DNA from: Aquanectria penicillioides
Lineage: Eukaryota; Ascomycota; Sordariomycetes; Hypocreales; Nectriaceae
DNA length: 64,000 bases
Direction: 5' to 3'
Assembly: GCA_003415625.1 (NCBI GenBank)
Contig: PYIU01000005.1
Coordinates: forward strand, 2,671,001 to 2,735,000
The translations under genes were made by a program, and so were the position numbers. The notes under the pieces are model-generated. The model worked only from the letters and a program-made list of their open reading frames with translations, ran no database searches and was not told the origin of the DNA. The stretch's first letter is position 1; each line of letters begins with the position of its first letter. Positions 52,639 to 64,000 of this stretch are shown here, in pieces.

Positions 52639-52896
52639 TATAAACAATATATAGAGTGCGCAAAAACTATTATAGCAGGCAATATATACAATAGGTCAGT
52701 TTAAATCAATTAGGATTTATAAAGAACAGCTAAATAGTAGTTATAGAATGCAATTATCTATTTATAGTATAGGGATTCCCTTATAAAAATATATAGCCTT
52801 AAGACCTAAGCCCATAAGGCCCTTAAGGTTAGCTTATAGCTAGCTGCTATACTTATAGCAGTAATTACCTTTATTTAGCTGCTATATTTATTAATA
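52639..52896 (-). repeat. Copia-B LTR (left)
   Basis: 258 bp, homologous to the Copia-A LTRs, from TATAAACA to TTAATA (TTAACA after C-to-T). Confidence 0.88.
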
Positions 52897-53767
52897 TTCC
52901 CTTTAAGCTTAACTAAAGGCTTATCTTTAAGTATTATTATAAGGCTATTTTAATCTTTTATATATATATATTCTTTATATAATTATAAAGTTATTCTTTT
53001 TTTATTATTAAAGTAATTATTTACTTAAATAAAACTTTTTTATTACTAAAAGTAAGCTTTTTTACTATAGCTAAAGGCATTATTATAAGCTTTTATAGAT
53101 ATTATTTATATTTATTTTAATATTTTTAATATAATACTTTTTTTAATTTTAGCCTTAATCTTAAAGTATTAATAAAAAAATAATATAATAGGTCTATTAA
53201 TAGCTTTATAAATATATTAATAATATTTTTAATAAAAAAGATATATTATAGTTTAATTATATTATTTTTAATAGCTTTTTTTATAAAATAATATTATATT
53301 TAAATATACTTTATATAAATATAGTATTTAAAATTATATATTAGCTTTATAATACTTTAATTATTTATAAAGATTATTATTAAAGTAATTAATAAACTAT
53401 TAAATTTCTTTATAAAGCTTTTTATTTATATAATTTATAATATTGCTTTTATTAATATATAGTATTTAGCTTTTATTAAGAACTTTATTATAGTTTTTTA
53501 ATATTTATTAAATTATATAATTAAGTTTTTATTTATAAAAAAAAATTCTTTTTTAATTAATTATATTATTTTTAAATAGCTAATATAGTTAAAGTTATAA
53601 TAGCTATAAAGATTAAATAAATTGCTATATAACTTTTCCTTAAGGCAATAATAATAAATAAAGTAATTAAAGCTTTTTTTAATATATTATAGTATTTTTT
53701 TTATAGCCTTAAGTTATTATTTACTTAAGCTCTTTAGGAAATATACCTAAAGACTATATATAAAGGC

Positions 53768-53991
53768 TATTAAACCGAACCAGTTATATAATTGTATGTA
53801 TTCTTCTTTTCTTCTTATCCCTCCTAGCCTTGCTTTATTGCTTAGGCTCTAAAAGAGGGGTTAGGTTGCACTAGACCTAATAGAGCTATATTATATTCAC
53901 ATAACCTTCATCCAATTATTCCAAGCTTTATTTCTATAATCTAAAGTGCATCCTAATGTTTCCCTATATATAGAATACCTTAGGTTTAATA
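53768..53991 (-). repeat. Copia-C LTR (left)
   Basis: 224 bp, starts TATTAAACCGAACC, ends TTTAATA. It shares the long block GCTCTAAAAGAGGGGTT with its partner. Confidence 0.9.
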
Positions 53992-56329
53992 TACCCCTTT
54001 AGATTTGCTAGAGGCAGGTCTAATATATTTTTTATTTACTATTTATTTATTGATTTTATACTTTATTTATAGCTTTCTATTTTTATTTTATACTTTTATT
54101 TTATTTTTATATTTATTGCGTTTTTATTAGTATTATTTGTTTAGTGTTTATTATTGCATATAGGCATTTTTAATTACTTTATAAATGCTATTTATTTAGT
54201 AAATAGAAATAATAAAATAGTTATAAATTATAATAGAAAGCATTCTTTAAATTACTTTACTTTAATTTTATTTTTTATTTTTATAGAAGGATTTTTGCTT
54301 ATAAATAAAGCAATTTATTCTTTTATTTTAAACTTCTTTTTTTTTCTTTTCTTAACTCTAATATAATTTTATATATATATCTTTATAGTATTTTTAGTCT
54401 TTAATTTATATATACTAACTATAGTTATTTTAATAAATATATATATATATATATATATACTATATTATAAATTAATTTTACAGTTTAAAATTAAATTTTA
54501 TAATTTATTTTTAGGTTTTATAGCTTTTTTCTTATTAATTATTTATAATAGTAATAATTTATTTAATAAGCTATTCCCCTTTTTATTAATTCCCTATTGC
54601 CCTTACTATAAGTTATTTTATAGCTTAAAACTAAGTTATATATTGCTAACTTTATCTTAGCAGTATAAATTAATAATAGGGTTGTATATAGGCCTAAGCT
54701 ATTTATATAGCTTAAGTAAAAGAACTTTTTGCTGCAGCTAAATATACTGCTAAACTATAAGTATTTCTAAATTAATTTTTAAGCTTTATTTAACTATTTT
54801 GCTTTATATAGTGCCTTTTAGTAATGGCTTATGCCCTATTTTATTTATTTATTATTAGCCCTTATAGGCTAGAGTAATAGTAAGTGCTAGAAGTACTTTA
54901 GTGCCTTAAGGTAGTGCTATAAGTGCTATAACCCTAATAGCTATTGCTGCTCTATATAAGTGTATTTATATTATTATTTTATACTTTATTTTGCTATTTT
55001 ATAGTTTATTTTATTAATTTAAATTATAAAATAGCCCTTTTATTATTCTTTCTATAGTATTATTTTTTTTAGATTATATTTAAAGCAATAATATTAAGAA
55101 GAAAGTAAAAGTTTAATTTAGTACTTTATTTTTATATTTTAAACTATAAAATTAATTTTTATATTATAGAAAAAGAATAAATAATGCATTACTATTAAAG
55201 TTATATTAGGTAAGTGCACTATAGGCACCTTTCTATTTACTAAAGACCTTTATTTTTAATAAATAAAATAATTAAAATTATTTTAAAGTTTATTTTATTA
55301 TTTTATAGTTTATTTTATTATTTTGCCTTTTAGCTAATAGCTACTATAATAGTATTAAATTAATAAATTTTATTGTATTAATACTTTATTTTTTTGCTAT
55401 TTTTATAATATTAAATATTAAAGCTATAAGCCTTTTAGTATTTCCTTAATTGTATATTTTTATAAATCTTAACTTTATTGTATTTAAATGCATTTTATTA
55501 AGTCTATAAGTTTAAGTTATTTTTAGCTCTTAAGAAAGGTTTTGCCTTATAATAGCTTTATTAAACTATTAGCTATTAATTTTGCATTTTATTTATATAA
55601 AATAGAGATTATTCTTACTATTATAAATTGCCTTAGCTAATAATTATATATATTAATATATTTAAGCTTAATCTTTAATTTCTTAAGAGGATTTTAAATA
55701 AATTTAATTATCTATTAATTATTATAAATAAGTTTTAAAATAGGATTTTAAAGCTTAATTTTAAGTTCTATAAATAGTCTCTATTAATAGAGTCCTTTCT
55801 TTATAGCTTAAAAGAGAGCAAGCAGTTTTGCCTTTATAGTTAATATTATAACTATATTTTATTTATTTATATACTATTTAATTAATCTATTAAAAAGTTT
55901 TATTGTATATACTTATAAACTTTTTTAATTTAATGTATTATTAGCAAAAGATATATTACTATATACTAAAAATTTATCTTTGCCTTTAAGCTATAAAGTA
56001 AGGAAATAAATTATATAAAGATAATATAATATTTAATTTACTGCCTTTATATATAGTTCTTTTAAATTTATTATAAATCTTATAAAATATAATATAATAA
56101 ATGCAATATTTAATTAAGTAATAACTACTATATAAAGAATTAAGCTAATTATTTATTTATATTAATTTATTATACTTTATTTAGTAATTTACTTATTTAG
56201 GAAAAGTTTTATTTTCTCTATTAAAGTTGCATTTTCTTTATTTAAAGTATATAATTTATAAATCTTCTTTAAGTATAAGTTTTAAGTTACTTAAATTAAT
56301 TTTTAACTTTATTTTTAAATAATCTCTAT

Positions 56330-56470
56330 TTTAAGAAACTATTATAGCTTGCCTCTATTAGTTAGTTTATATTTTAACTTTAAATCTATAATTACTTTAT
56401 TTGCAATTTATTTATATCTTTTAGTATATATTATTATAATATTATCTATATAAAAGAAAATAAAAACTTT
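56330..56470 (-). pseudogene. Copia-C reverse transcriptase footprint
   Basis: The Y-V-D-D box reads F-Y-I-D-N-I on the minus strand near 56439-56456, so one catalytic Asp survives. The downstream motif LKYKLTNRGKL..FLKIEII identifies the Copia type. Confidence 0.78.
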
Positions 56471-59400
56471 ACTTTTACTATAATAGTATAGTTTATAAGG
56501 GATTAATTTAAAACTAATATTTTATAATATTATTTTAAGCTTTATTTGCTATAAAAGAGGTATAATTTTTAGTCTATAAAGTGCTTTTTTAAGTAATAGC
56601 ATTTAGCCTTTATTTTTGCTCTTTTTATATTTTAATAGAGATTTTATAAATATATCTATTAGCAGTTTTGCATTTATAAATATATTTACTGCATTAAATT
56701 ATAGTATCTTAAGATTAAACCTTATTATAATTATAAGTAAGGTTCTAAATGATTTTTCTATTAATATAGTAATATATATTTTTTTAAAACTTGCCTTTTA
56801 CTATTAATCTCTTTAAATAATAAATCTAGCTTTACATTTCTATAAGTATCTATATTTATTGAACTTATATATATATATTTATATATAGTTAATAAATTAT
56901 AAGTTATAAAACTTAATTTTGCTTCTTAATGTTTTAATCTAAGACTTTATTTATTAGTAACTCTTTAAGTGTATTTTTTCTACTTTTAGAAATATAGCCT
57001 TAAACTTATACCTAAAAATATTTCTATAAAAACTTAATACCTAAAGTAGGTTCTTTTAATAGAGTTCTTATTTCTTTTAAATAAAGTTTATTTTATCCTT
57101 TTATAGCTTATATTTTAGTTTACACTTTCTATATTTAATTTTAGTATGCATTGCCTTAATTATAATAGTATTTTTGCATTTTCTAAATAGTATAGCTTTT
57201 ATTTCTATAAAGAAGGCTTAATAGAGCTTAATCTATTCTCTTTATAAGCTAGTATTTAATATTAAAGGTATTAAATATTTTCCTTTTTACTTTATTGCTA
57301 AAGCTAGAAAGGCAAAAGCTAGACTTTTTAATAGAGTTAAAAAGGGTTTAAACTATAATTAAGTATATTTTTTATCTTTAATCTATAGTTTATCCATATC
57401 CTTTTCCTTTTTAGTTTTTAAGTCTTTAATTATATTTTAAAGGCTTATTTTAGTAGTTTAAAGCTTATCTTATAGTTAATTAGTATTATTCACTTAATTA
57501 ATCTATTTAGCATTAAAAAGAGCTTTTATTTATATTTATATTTCTTTAAGGGTCTTTTTACTTATAGTTTCTTTTATTTTAGTATTACTTACTAAAAAGA
57601 GGTCTTTTTTATTAAAGATAATATCTTAAATTATATATACTTAATTAATAATTAGATTTTAAATGCAAAAGAGGTTTTAAAAATTATATCCTATAAAATA
57701 ACCTATTTAAGCCTTTAGGCTTATTTTAGATATAAATTGATTTTTCTTTAATTAAGTATCTTTAATTATTATAAATAATTTACAATTAATTATCCTAAGG
57801 TAAGTAATTTATAGCTTATAATCTTTATTTAAGCTTTAAATTAATAAAAAGAAGCTTTTATATAGTGTTTTTCACTTAAGTCTCTATTTTAAAGTTTAGT
57901 TTAATAAATATATTGCTATTCTTACTATTTTAGGCTATAGTTTAGCTAGTAGATTACTTTTAATTGCAAGAACTTTTATTTTCTCTTTTACTACCCCCCT
58001 AAAATGTTTTTCTAATCTATTCTATTGCTATATTTAAAGGGCACTTTCTTCTATTACTATTTCTCTTTAATCTAGCTATATATAGATTAGATTGCTCTTT
58101 TAAAGCTTATTATTTATTTCTATTACTTAAAGTTTAATTCTATATTTTATTTCTAATATTTAAGTAAAGTTTTATAGCATTAATAATAATTATTCTTCTT
58201 TTTGATTTTTAAAGTAGTAGTTTTAGTATATTCTTAATATATAGTCTATTATAATAGTGCATAAAGAAAGGTTTATTATATTAAGTTAAAAGTTATAAAA
58301 GTCTAAAGAAACTTACTCTTTAGGAATTAAGCTTTATATTTATAGTTTATAGTACTTTTAGCATTTTATCTTATTTAATCTATAAGCATTATATTTAATT
58401 ATTATTAGGCCTTTAATCTTTATATTAATAGTATAATTAATTAAGTATTTTAATGCTTTAGGTCCTAAATGATTTAATTAGCAGTACTATTTTATAGCTT
58501 TTGCTTATTATAAATGTTTTAGTATTTATAAGTTATAATAAGGTTTGCTTATTATAAATAAGCTTTATTCTTAAATAATAGGCTTATAATCTAAAATATA
58601 TTAATTATAAGCAATCTTTAATTTATATAAAGCTTGCCTATTTTTATATTTTAAAATATTATCTTTATTTCTTTAATTCTATTAATAATTATATTAATAG
58701 AATCTTTTTAATAAAATTAAATTTATTTTAATTTATAGGCAATAAGCAATATACCTTAAAACAAAAAAATAAGCTTTACCTTATAGGTTTTAAACTTTAA
58801 TTTCTATATCTCTATATCCTAAGATTAAAAGGTTCTTTAATTTAATAAAGATAACTTTACTAAATAAAGCTAATTTAAGATTTTTAAATTTCTTTTTATT
58901 ATTAAAAATATATAGTATTGTCCTTAAGTTAAGTATAATTAAGATTTATAATAGGTATTTGCTATATAAAATAAGGAAAATAGCTATAGAATTTAAGATT
59001 AAGATTTATAATATTAATTATTAGTTTAAATTTTTAATTAATTATATAGTTTGCTTTTTAAGCTTTTTATATAGTTTTTAGACTTTAATTTAATCTTTTA
59101 ATTATATTTTCTATCTTTTATTTATTTACTTTTACTTTTCTATTTACTTAAGTATATTTTTAGGGAATGCAATTTAGCACTTTTAGGTATTAGTATTAAA
59201 GTGTAATTTCCTATATAAAATGCAATAATTATTTTCCTTTAGAGTTTATTTTTATTTCTTTAACTTAAGTTATTTAAGTTATAAGCTCTTTAAATAAAAA
59301 TATTTTTTAAAAGGTAGGTTTAAGCCTTAAAATATAGGTCTAAAGTTCCTCTTTTATACTAAAGCTTTATATTGCTTTCCTTTAGTCTCTTTTCTTTTCT

Positions 59401-60287
59401 TAATTTTATATTTAAAACTTAAAGTAAAAGCAATTAATATATAAATACTTTTTTTAATAGTATCTTTATATTATGCTTTAATAATTTAAAGGAATATTTA
59501 AAAGTAACTTTTAAGGTATTATTTTAAGTCTATAAATTATATATTTAGGTATAAGGCTTTAGTAATGTTTTTTATAGTTGCAATCTTTATAGATTATTTT
59601 TAATTAATAATTTAATTTTGCTAAATAATTTTAGGGTTTAAAGTCTATTTTAGCACTTTAAAATAGCATTTTTAAGCTTATTTTCCTTTTAATGCATTAT
59701 TAATTCTATATATAGCTTTAAAGTTATTATAGAATTTTATAATATTATTATTATTATCCCCTTTATCTATTATAGATAAATATATTTAAATATAATAAAG
59801 GCTTATTTTCTCTATTATTTAATTAAAAATATTATAGATTTTATTTACTTTAATTTTATATTTTTTTTAATTATAGTAAAATATTATAAGCTTGCATTTT
59901 AGTAGTTTTTAGTCTTTAGAAAGTAGCTCTATTATTATAGTTGCCCTTTATATTAATTAAATAAACTTTAATTTTAAGCTTTTAGCCTTAGCTTCCTCTT
60001 TTATAAAGTATTTTATAGCAATTAGCATTATAGGCTTAAAAATTTAAATAATCTTAAATTAAAAAGAGTCCTTAAGGATTTTAAGCTTCTTAATTTATTC
60101 TATAGTGATTTTTACTTTATAGCTTTATTTAAAGGTTTTTTAATTGTTTAGGTTATTAAGAATATAGGTCTTAAAAATTATTTTATATATTTAGTTTAGA
60201 ATTAAAATATAAAGTTTATTTCTTGCTTTTAGAGCTTAATTTAATAGTTATAGCTACATTAATAAATATAGCTTTAAGACTTTTAAT

Positions 60288-60511
60288 TATTAAATTAAAG
60301 TAATTATATAATTATATATATTTTTCTTTTCTTTTTATCTCTTTTAGCCTTACTTTATTGCTTAGGCTCTAAAAGAGGGGTTGGGTTGCGCTAGACCTAA
60401 TAGAGCTATATTATATTTATATAACCTTTATTCAATTATTTTGAGCTTTATTTCTATAATCTAAAGTGCGTTCTGGTGTTTCCCTATATATAGAATACCT
60501 TAAGTTTAATA
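60288..60511 (-). repeat. Copia-C LTR (right)
   Basis: 224 bp partner of 53768-53991, followed by the AAGGC target copy and the rest of Copia-B. Confidence 0.9.
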
Positions 60512-63500
60512 AAGGCTAAATTAAGCTAGCTTTACTATAAGAGATAGTTAACTTTTCTTATTATTAATATATATTCTTTATTAATAGCCTTTATATTAAG
60601 GATATTAATTGCTTTAATTAAGTAATAAATTTTTATTTCTATTAAAATATTTATAGCTTTATAGTTAAGATATTTAAATTATTTAAAAATACTTATTATA
60701 TAGTCTCTTTATAATAATATAAATAAAAAATTTTTTTATTATAATAGCTATATTTAAAAAGAGCTTAAAAAATTTAAATAATTTTATTTTTACTTTTTAT
60801 ATAAGTTTATTAATAAAGGTATTTATATTTTTATTATTATTAATAACTATAAGTATATTATCTATATATATAGCTATAATAATCTTTTTTATTTAATTTA
60901 TATAAATTATAATATTGCTTTATAGCCTTTTAAAGCTTAATTTATTAAATATTTTTTTTAGTTTCTTTTATTACTATTAAGTACTTTACTTAAGGCTATA
61001 TAGAGCTATAAATAACTATATAATATACTTAATATTTTATTTATAGCTTACTTTTTTAATTAAATATTTATACTTTAGATCCTTAAAGAACTTATTAAAT
61101 AAAAAAAAGATTATAATATAAATATTTTCTTTTAGCTTTTTATTTAAATATACTATAATTATATTATTTTATAATAGCTTTTTTTTTAATTTATATAATA
61201 TAAATAAATAATATTCTTTAAAAGTTAGCTTTTATAATTAAAAAAAAAGTTTTTTAATAATTAATACTTTCTTTTTATATAAAGCTATATACTATAAGTT
61301 AAGCTTTATATATAACTATTAGATTATTTTTATTTTTTTATATTAATTTATTTATTTTACTATAAATAGTCTTTTACTTTTTAATAATTCTCTTTTTAAA
61401 ATAAATTTAAATATGCCTTTATTAATAAAGGCATAAATTTTCTTAAAAAATGCCTTTCTCTAAAAGTTAATATTTAGCTAATTAAAGGTATTATAAATTA
61501 TAGCTAGATTAATATTAATATAAATAGCTAAAATCTACTTTTTATAGCTATTATTAATATTATAAAATATCTCTTAAAGTTATTAAATATTCCCTTTAGT
61601 GATAATTAAATAATCTTTTTACCTTTTGCTATAAGCAATAAAATAGGCTTATAAAATACTAGATATATTATTATAATAACTTTTTTATCTTAAGGTTTTA
61701 AATCCTATATAATTTAATTCTTTAAAATTCTATAAAAATTCCTTTTTAATTATAAAGCAGTATTTTCTTAAATTTATTGCATTTTTTTAATTTAATATAA
61801 ATAAATGCCTTTAACCCTAAAATTTATAAATACTTAATACTTAATATATATTTATTTTTTAAAATTAAATCTATAAAGTAAACTTTATAAAGGGTCTTTT
61901 AGTTTAATAACTTTATTACTATAATATTAATAATATATATAACTATAAGAATAATCTCTCTTTATAGCCTAAAAGGAATATTTATTGCTATTATTATACT
62001 TTTTGCTTTCTTTTAAATTATATAATTTATCTATTTAATAAAGCTATTTTATTTATAGCTATATAATAATATAATAATTATAAGGATCTTTATTTTTAAA
62101 AGAAGTTTATTAATCTTTTTATTAATAAATTTATAGCTACTATTAAACTATATCTTTTAGGGTAAACTATAAACTATAATAGTTTTAAATACTAAAAGAT
62201 CTTCTTTTATTAAAATAATAATATTGCTTTTTTTCTTAAGTAAATTACTATAAAAGTAATAGCTTTTATTATTAATTATAAGCTTAAAATACCTTTTTCT
62301 ATTATATATATATAGACTTAACTCTATAAGGTCTATATAAAAGAGATTAAGTATATAGTCTACTCTTTTTTATAGTATTTTTTAGTAAAAACTTTATACT
62401 TTTAGTAAGCTTATAGTCTTTATAGAATATATTAAATAGCTTATAATTATTAAGCCTACCTTTTATAACTTTAAAGGTATAGTTTAGGGCCTTTTAATTT
62501 ATATAAGTAAATCTTTAATGCTATATTTTTACTTTAAACTATTTTATTTATATTAATATTATTTTAAAAGTAAAGTAATAATTTATTATACCTTTTATTG
62601 CTTTAAGTAAAAACCCTTAATTAAAGATATTAAGGATTAAAAAGATCTTACTATTACTATTAAAGATTTTATTTTTAATTATATAATTACTAAAAAAATA
62701 GACTTTTTTATTAAAGATTATATTTAATAGAAAATCTTTAATAAAGATTATATCTTTAAGTATTATAATCTTTATTCTTTCTCTTTTTATAAATAATATA
62801 ATTATTATTATTTTTATAGCTATAAAATATATAATGCCTTTATTATTAAAAATTAATATTATTTTATTAAGTTTATACTATTTATTTTCTTTAAACTATT
62901 TAAAGTTATTAATAATATATATATTAGCTTTTAAGTTCTAAAGCTAGTAGTCTTTTTAATTAATAAGGCCTAATTCAATAAATATTAAAATAATAATAAA
63001 GTTATTATTTTTCTTTATTTTTAGTATAGTATTATTATTATTATTATTAAAGTTATTTTTAGCTTTTTTTATATTTTTAGCACTTTATTTATTTAATTCT
63101 ATATATAGAGCAGTCTTTTTAATCTTTTTAATAGTTTTATTATTATTATCTTTTTTCTTTAACCTTTTATTTTTATTGCCTTTACTCTTTTTCTATAGAA
63201 ATAGGCAATTCTTTATAATATAACCTTTTTAATTATAGTTAAAGCATTTATTGCTTTTAAGATCTTTTTTATAATTATTCTTTTTATTTAATTAAATATT
63301 TATTTATATACCTTTTTTATTGCTAAAGTCTTTACTTTTCTTTTAAAAAGTCTATATATAGACTTTTAGCTTTATTAATAAAGTCTTTTTATATTTTATA
63401 AATAAATTAATATTTCCCTTTTTACTTATAGTTATATTAAAGTATATTTTATTTAAAAAAGACCTTTTTAATATTATTTATAAACTTTATCTTTTTTTAA

Positions 63501-63833
63501 TACTTAAGGAGCTTATTATTAGCTTTAATAATACTATTTATAATATAGTAAAAGTTATTAATATAACTTTAGACTTTTTATAGTTTTTTTAAAGTTAAAA
63601 ACTTTAATTTTCTATAAAGATTAATTAAACTTTATTAAAACTTTATATTATTATATCTTTTTATTAATAGCTTAATAGCCTTTATATTAATCTTTATTAA
63701 AAATAATAATAGCTTTAGTTTTTATAAAACTATTCTTTTTATAGTAATAATTAAATATATTTCTTTTAAATATAAAATCTTAATTTTTATATATTATTTA
63801 ATAGTAATTATAATATTAAAAGCAATTAACTCT

Positions 63834-64000
63834 ACCCTTAAACTTACAATTGCTTACAGCCATCCCAAACTACCTTTAAAACGTCTAAAACTACAATCAA
63901 TCGATTCCTTATGCTAGGCTACCCTTAAATATAATAGCGCATTAGAAGCGCAGCGCTAATGCTATAGCCCTTTTAATAGTTATTAATTTAAAAAGATATA
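63834..64000 (+). mobile_element. Terminus of a fresher, inverted copy of the 2 kb unit family, running off the window
   Basis: The reverse complement of this segment aligns with 36250-36436 to the last base of the window. It keeps sites lost elsewhere, for example AGAAGCGCAGCGCTAATGC here against GTATTATGC-type sequence (opposite strand) in the older copies. Almost all differences are transitions of the RIP type. It cuts into Copia-B, so it inserted after Copia-B or is joined to it by rearrangement. Confidence 0.75.

Larger units (their letters stand above)
53768..60511 (-). mobile_element. Copia-C: second Ty1/Copia family, inserted in Copia-B
   Basis: 6.7 kb with 224 bp LTRs (53768-53991 and 60288-60511) and target duplication AAGGC (53763-53767 and 60512-60516). 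Removing it rejoins Copia-B in register with Copia-A near 48240. The minus strand shows a Copia reverse transcriptase footprint at about 56330-56470: VFIFFYIDNIIIIY, later KLKYKLTNRG and FLKIEII, matching Y-V-D-D and the L-G-E-L-x-x-F-L-G-I-E motif. Short open frames of 60-70 codons (such as 54154-54366 and 56616-56807) are decayed remnants or chance. Confidence 0.88.
52639..63821 (-). mobile_element. Copia-B: older copy of the Copia-A family, split and truncated
   Basis: It begins with a 258 bp LTR (52639-52896), continues to 53767, is interrupted by Copia-C, resumes at 60512 and runs collinear with Copia-A to about 63821. There it is cut by the repeat that runs off the window. Its LTR is far more eroded than those of Copia-A (GCCGCTAT has become GCTGCTAT), so it is older or was RIP-hit more often. 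The gag knuckle footprint at 63205-63246 keeps its first Cys, which Copia-A has lost, showing independent damage. Confidence 0.85.

Noticed and set aside
54154..54366. 70-codon frame inside Copia-C near its left LTR
   Set aside because: Opposite to the element's coding sense, hydrophobic, likely chance.
46840..64000. Centromere or telomere assignment
   Set aside because: RIPped nests are common at fungal centromeres, but sequence alone cannot show it, and no telomeric repeats are present.

Overview
The window is from a filamentous ascomycete (Pezizomycotina). The genes carry 49-136 nt introns with GTAAGT-like donors and CTAAC/CTGAC branch points. There is a histone H2A/H2B pair, and long stretches of transposon-derived DNA have been eroded almost purely by C-to-T and G-to-A change, the mark of repeat-induced point mutation (RIP). 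Protein flavour suggests Sordariomycetes, perhaps Hypocreales, but that is a weak inference.

The layout is bipartite. Two GC-balanced islands hold all the working genes. Island 1 (1 to about 2530) has the 3' end of a JJJ1-type J-protein (+) and, tail to tail with it, ATG4 (-), the Atg8 cysteine protease; as read, ATG4 lacks one base (frameshift near 1089-1090). Island 2 (about 39385-46840) has an orphan exon remnant, SQS1 (R3H plus G-patch, +), histone H2B (-), histone H2A (+) and a complex I LYR subunit of the NDUFB9 type (-). H2B and H2A are divergent across a 2.0 kb spacer. SQS1/H2B and H2A/NDUFB9 are convergent pairs. Intron phases were worked out by hand for every multi-exon gene.

The first AT-rich block (about 2530-39385) is a transposon nest. 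A host element of about 4.6 kb net, ending in roughly 120 bp inverted termini (3190 and 34267), was hit by three Ty3/Gypsy LTR retrotransposons, all coding on the minus strand: Gypsy-1 (3235-11578, 432 bp LTRs), Gypsy-2 (15371-23291, 193 bp LTRs) and Gypsy-3 (23918-34129, 311 bp LTRs). Two lone 311 bp LTRs of the Gypsy-3 family bracket the nest. Two tandem 2 kb units with a zinc-knuckle footprint (34440-38425) share the host element's terminal sequence.

The second AT-rich block (about 46840-64000) is a Ty1/Copia nest, also minus-strand. Copia-A (47128-52633) directly abuts an older relative, Copia-B. Copia-B is split by Copia-C (53768-60511) and cut off at about 63822 by a fresher inverted copy of the terminal sequence seen in the first block. 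All reverse transcriptase footprints show RIP damage in the catalytic Y-x-D-D box. No tRNA, rRNA or CRISPR locus was found in the islands; one decayed tRNA-like sequence lies in the nest. Nearly all short reading frames in the AT-rich blocks are chance or decayed fragments.
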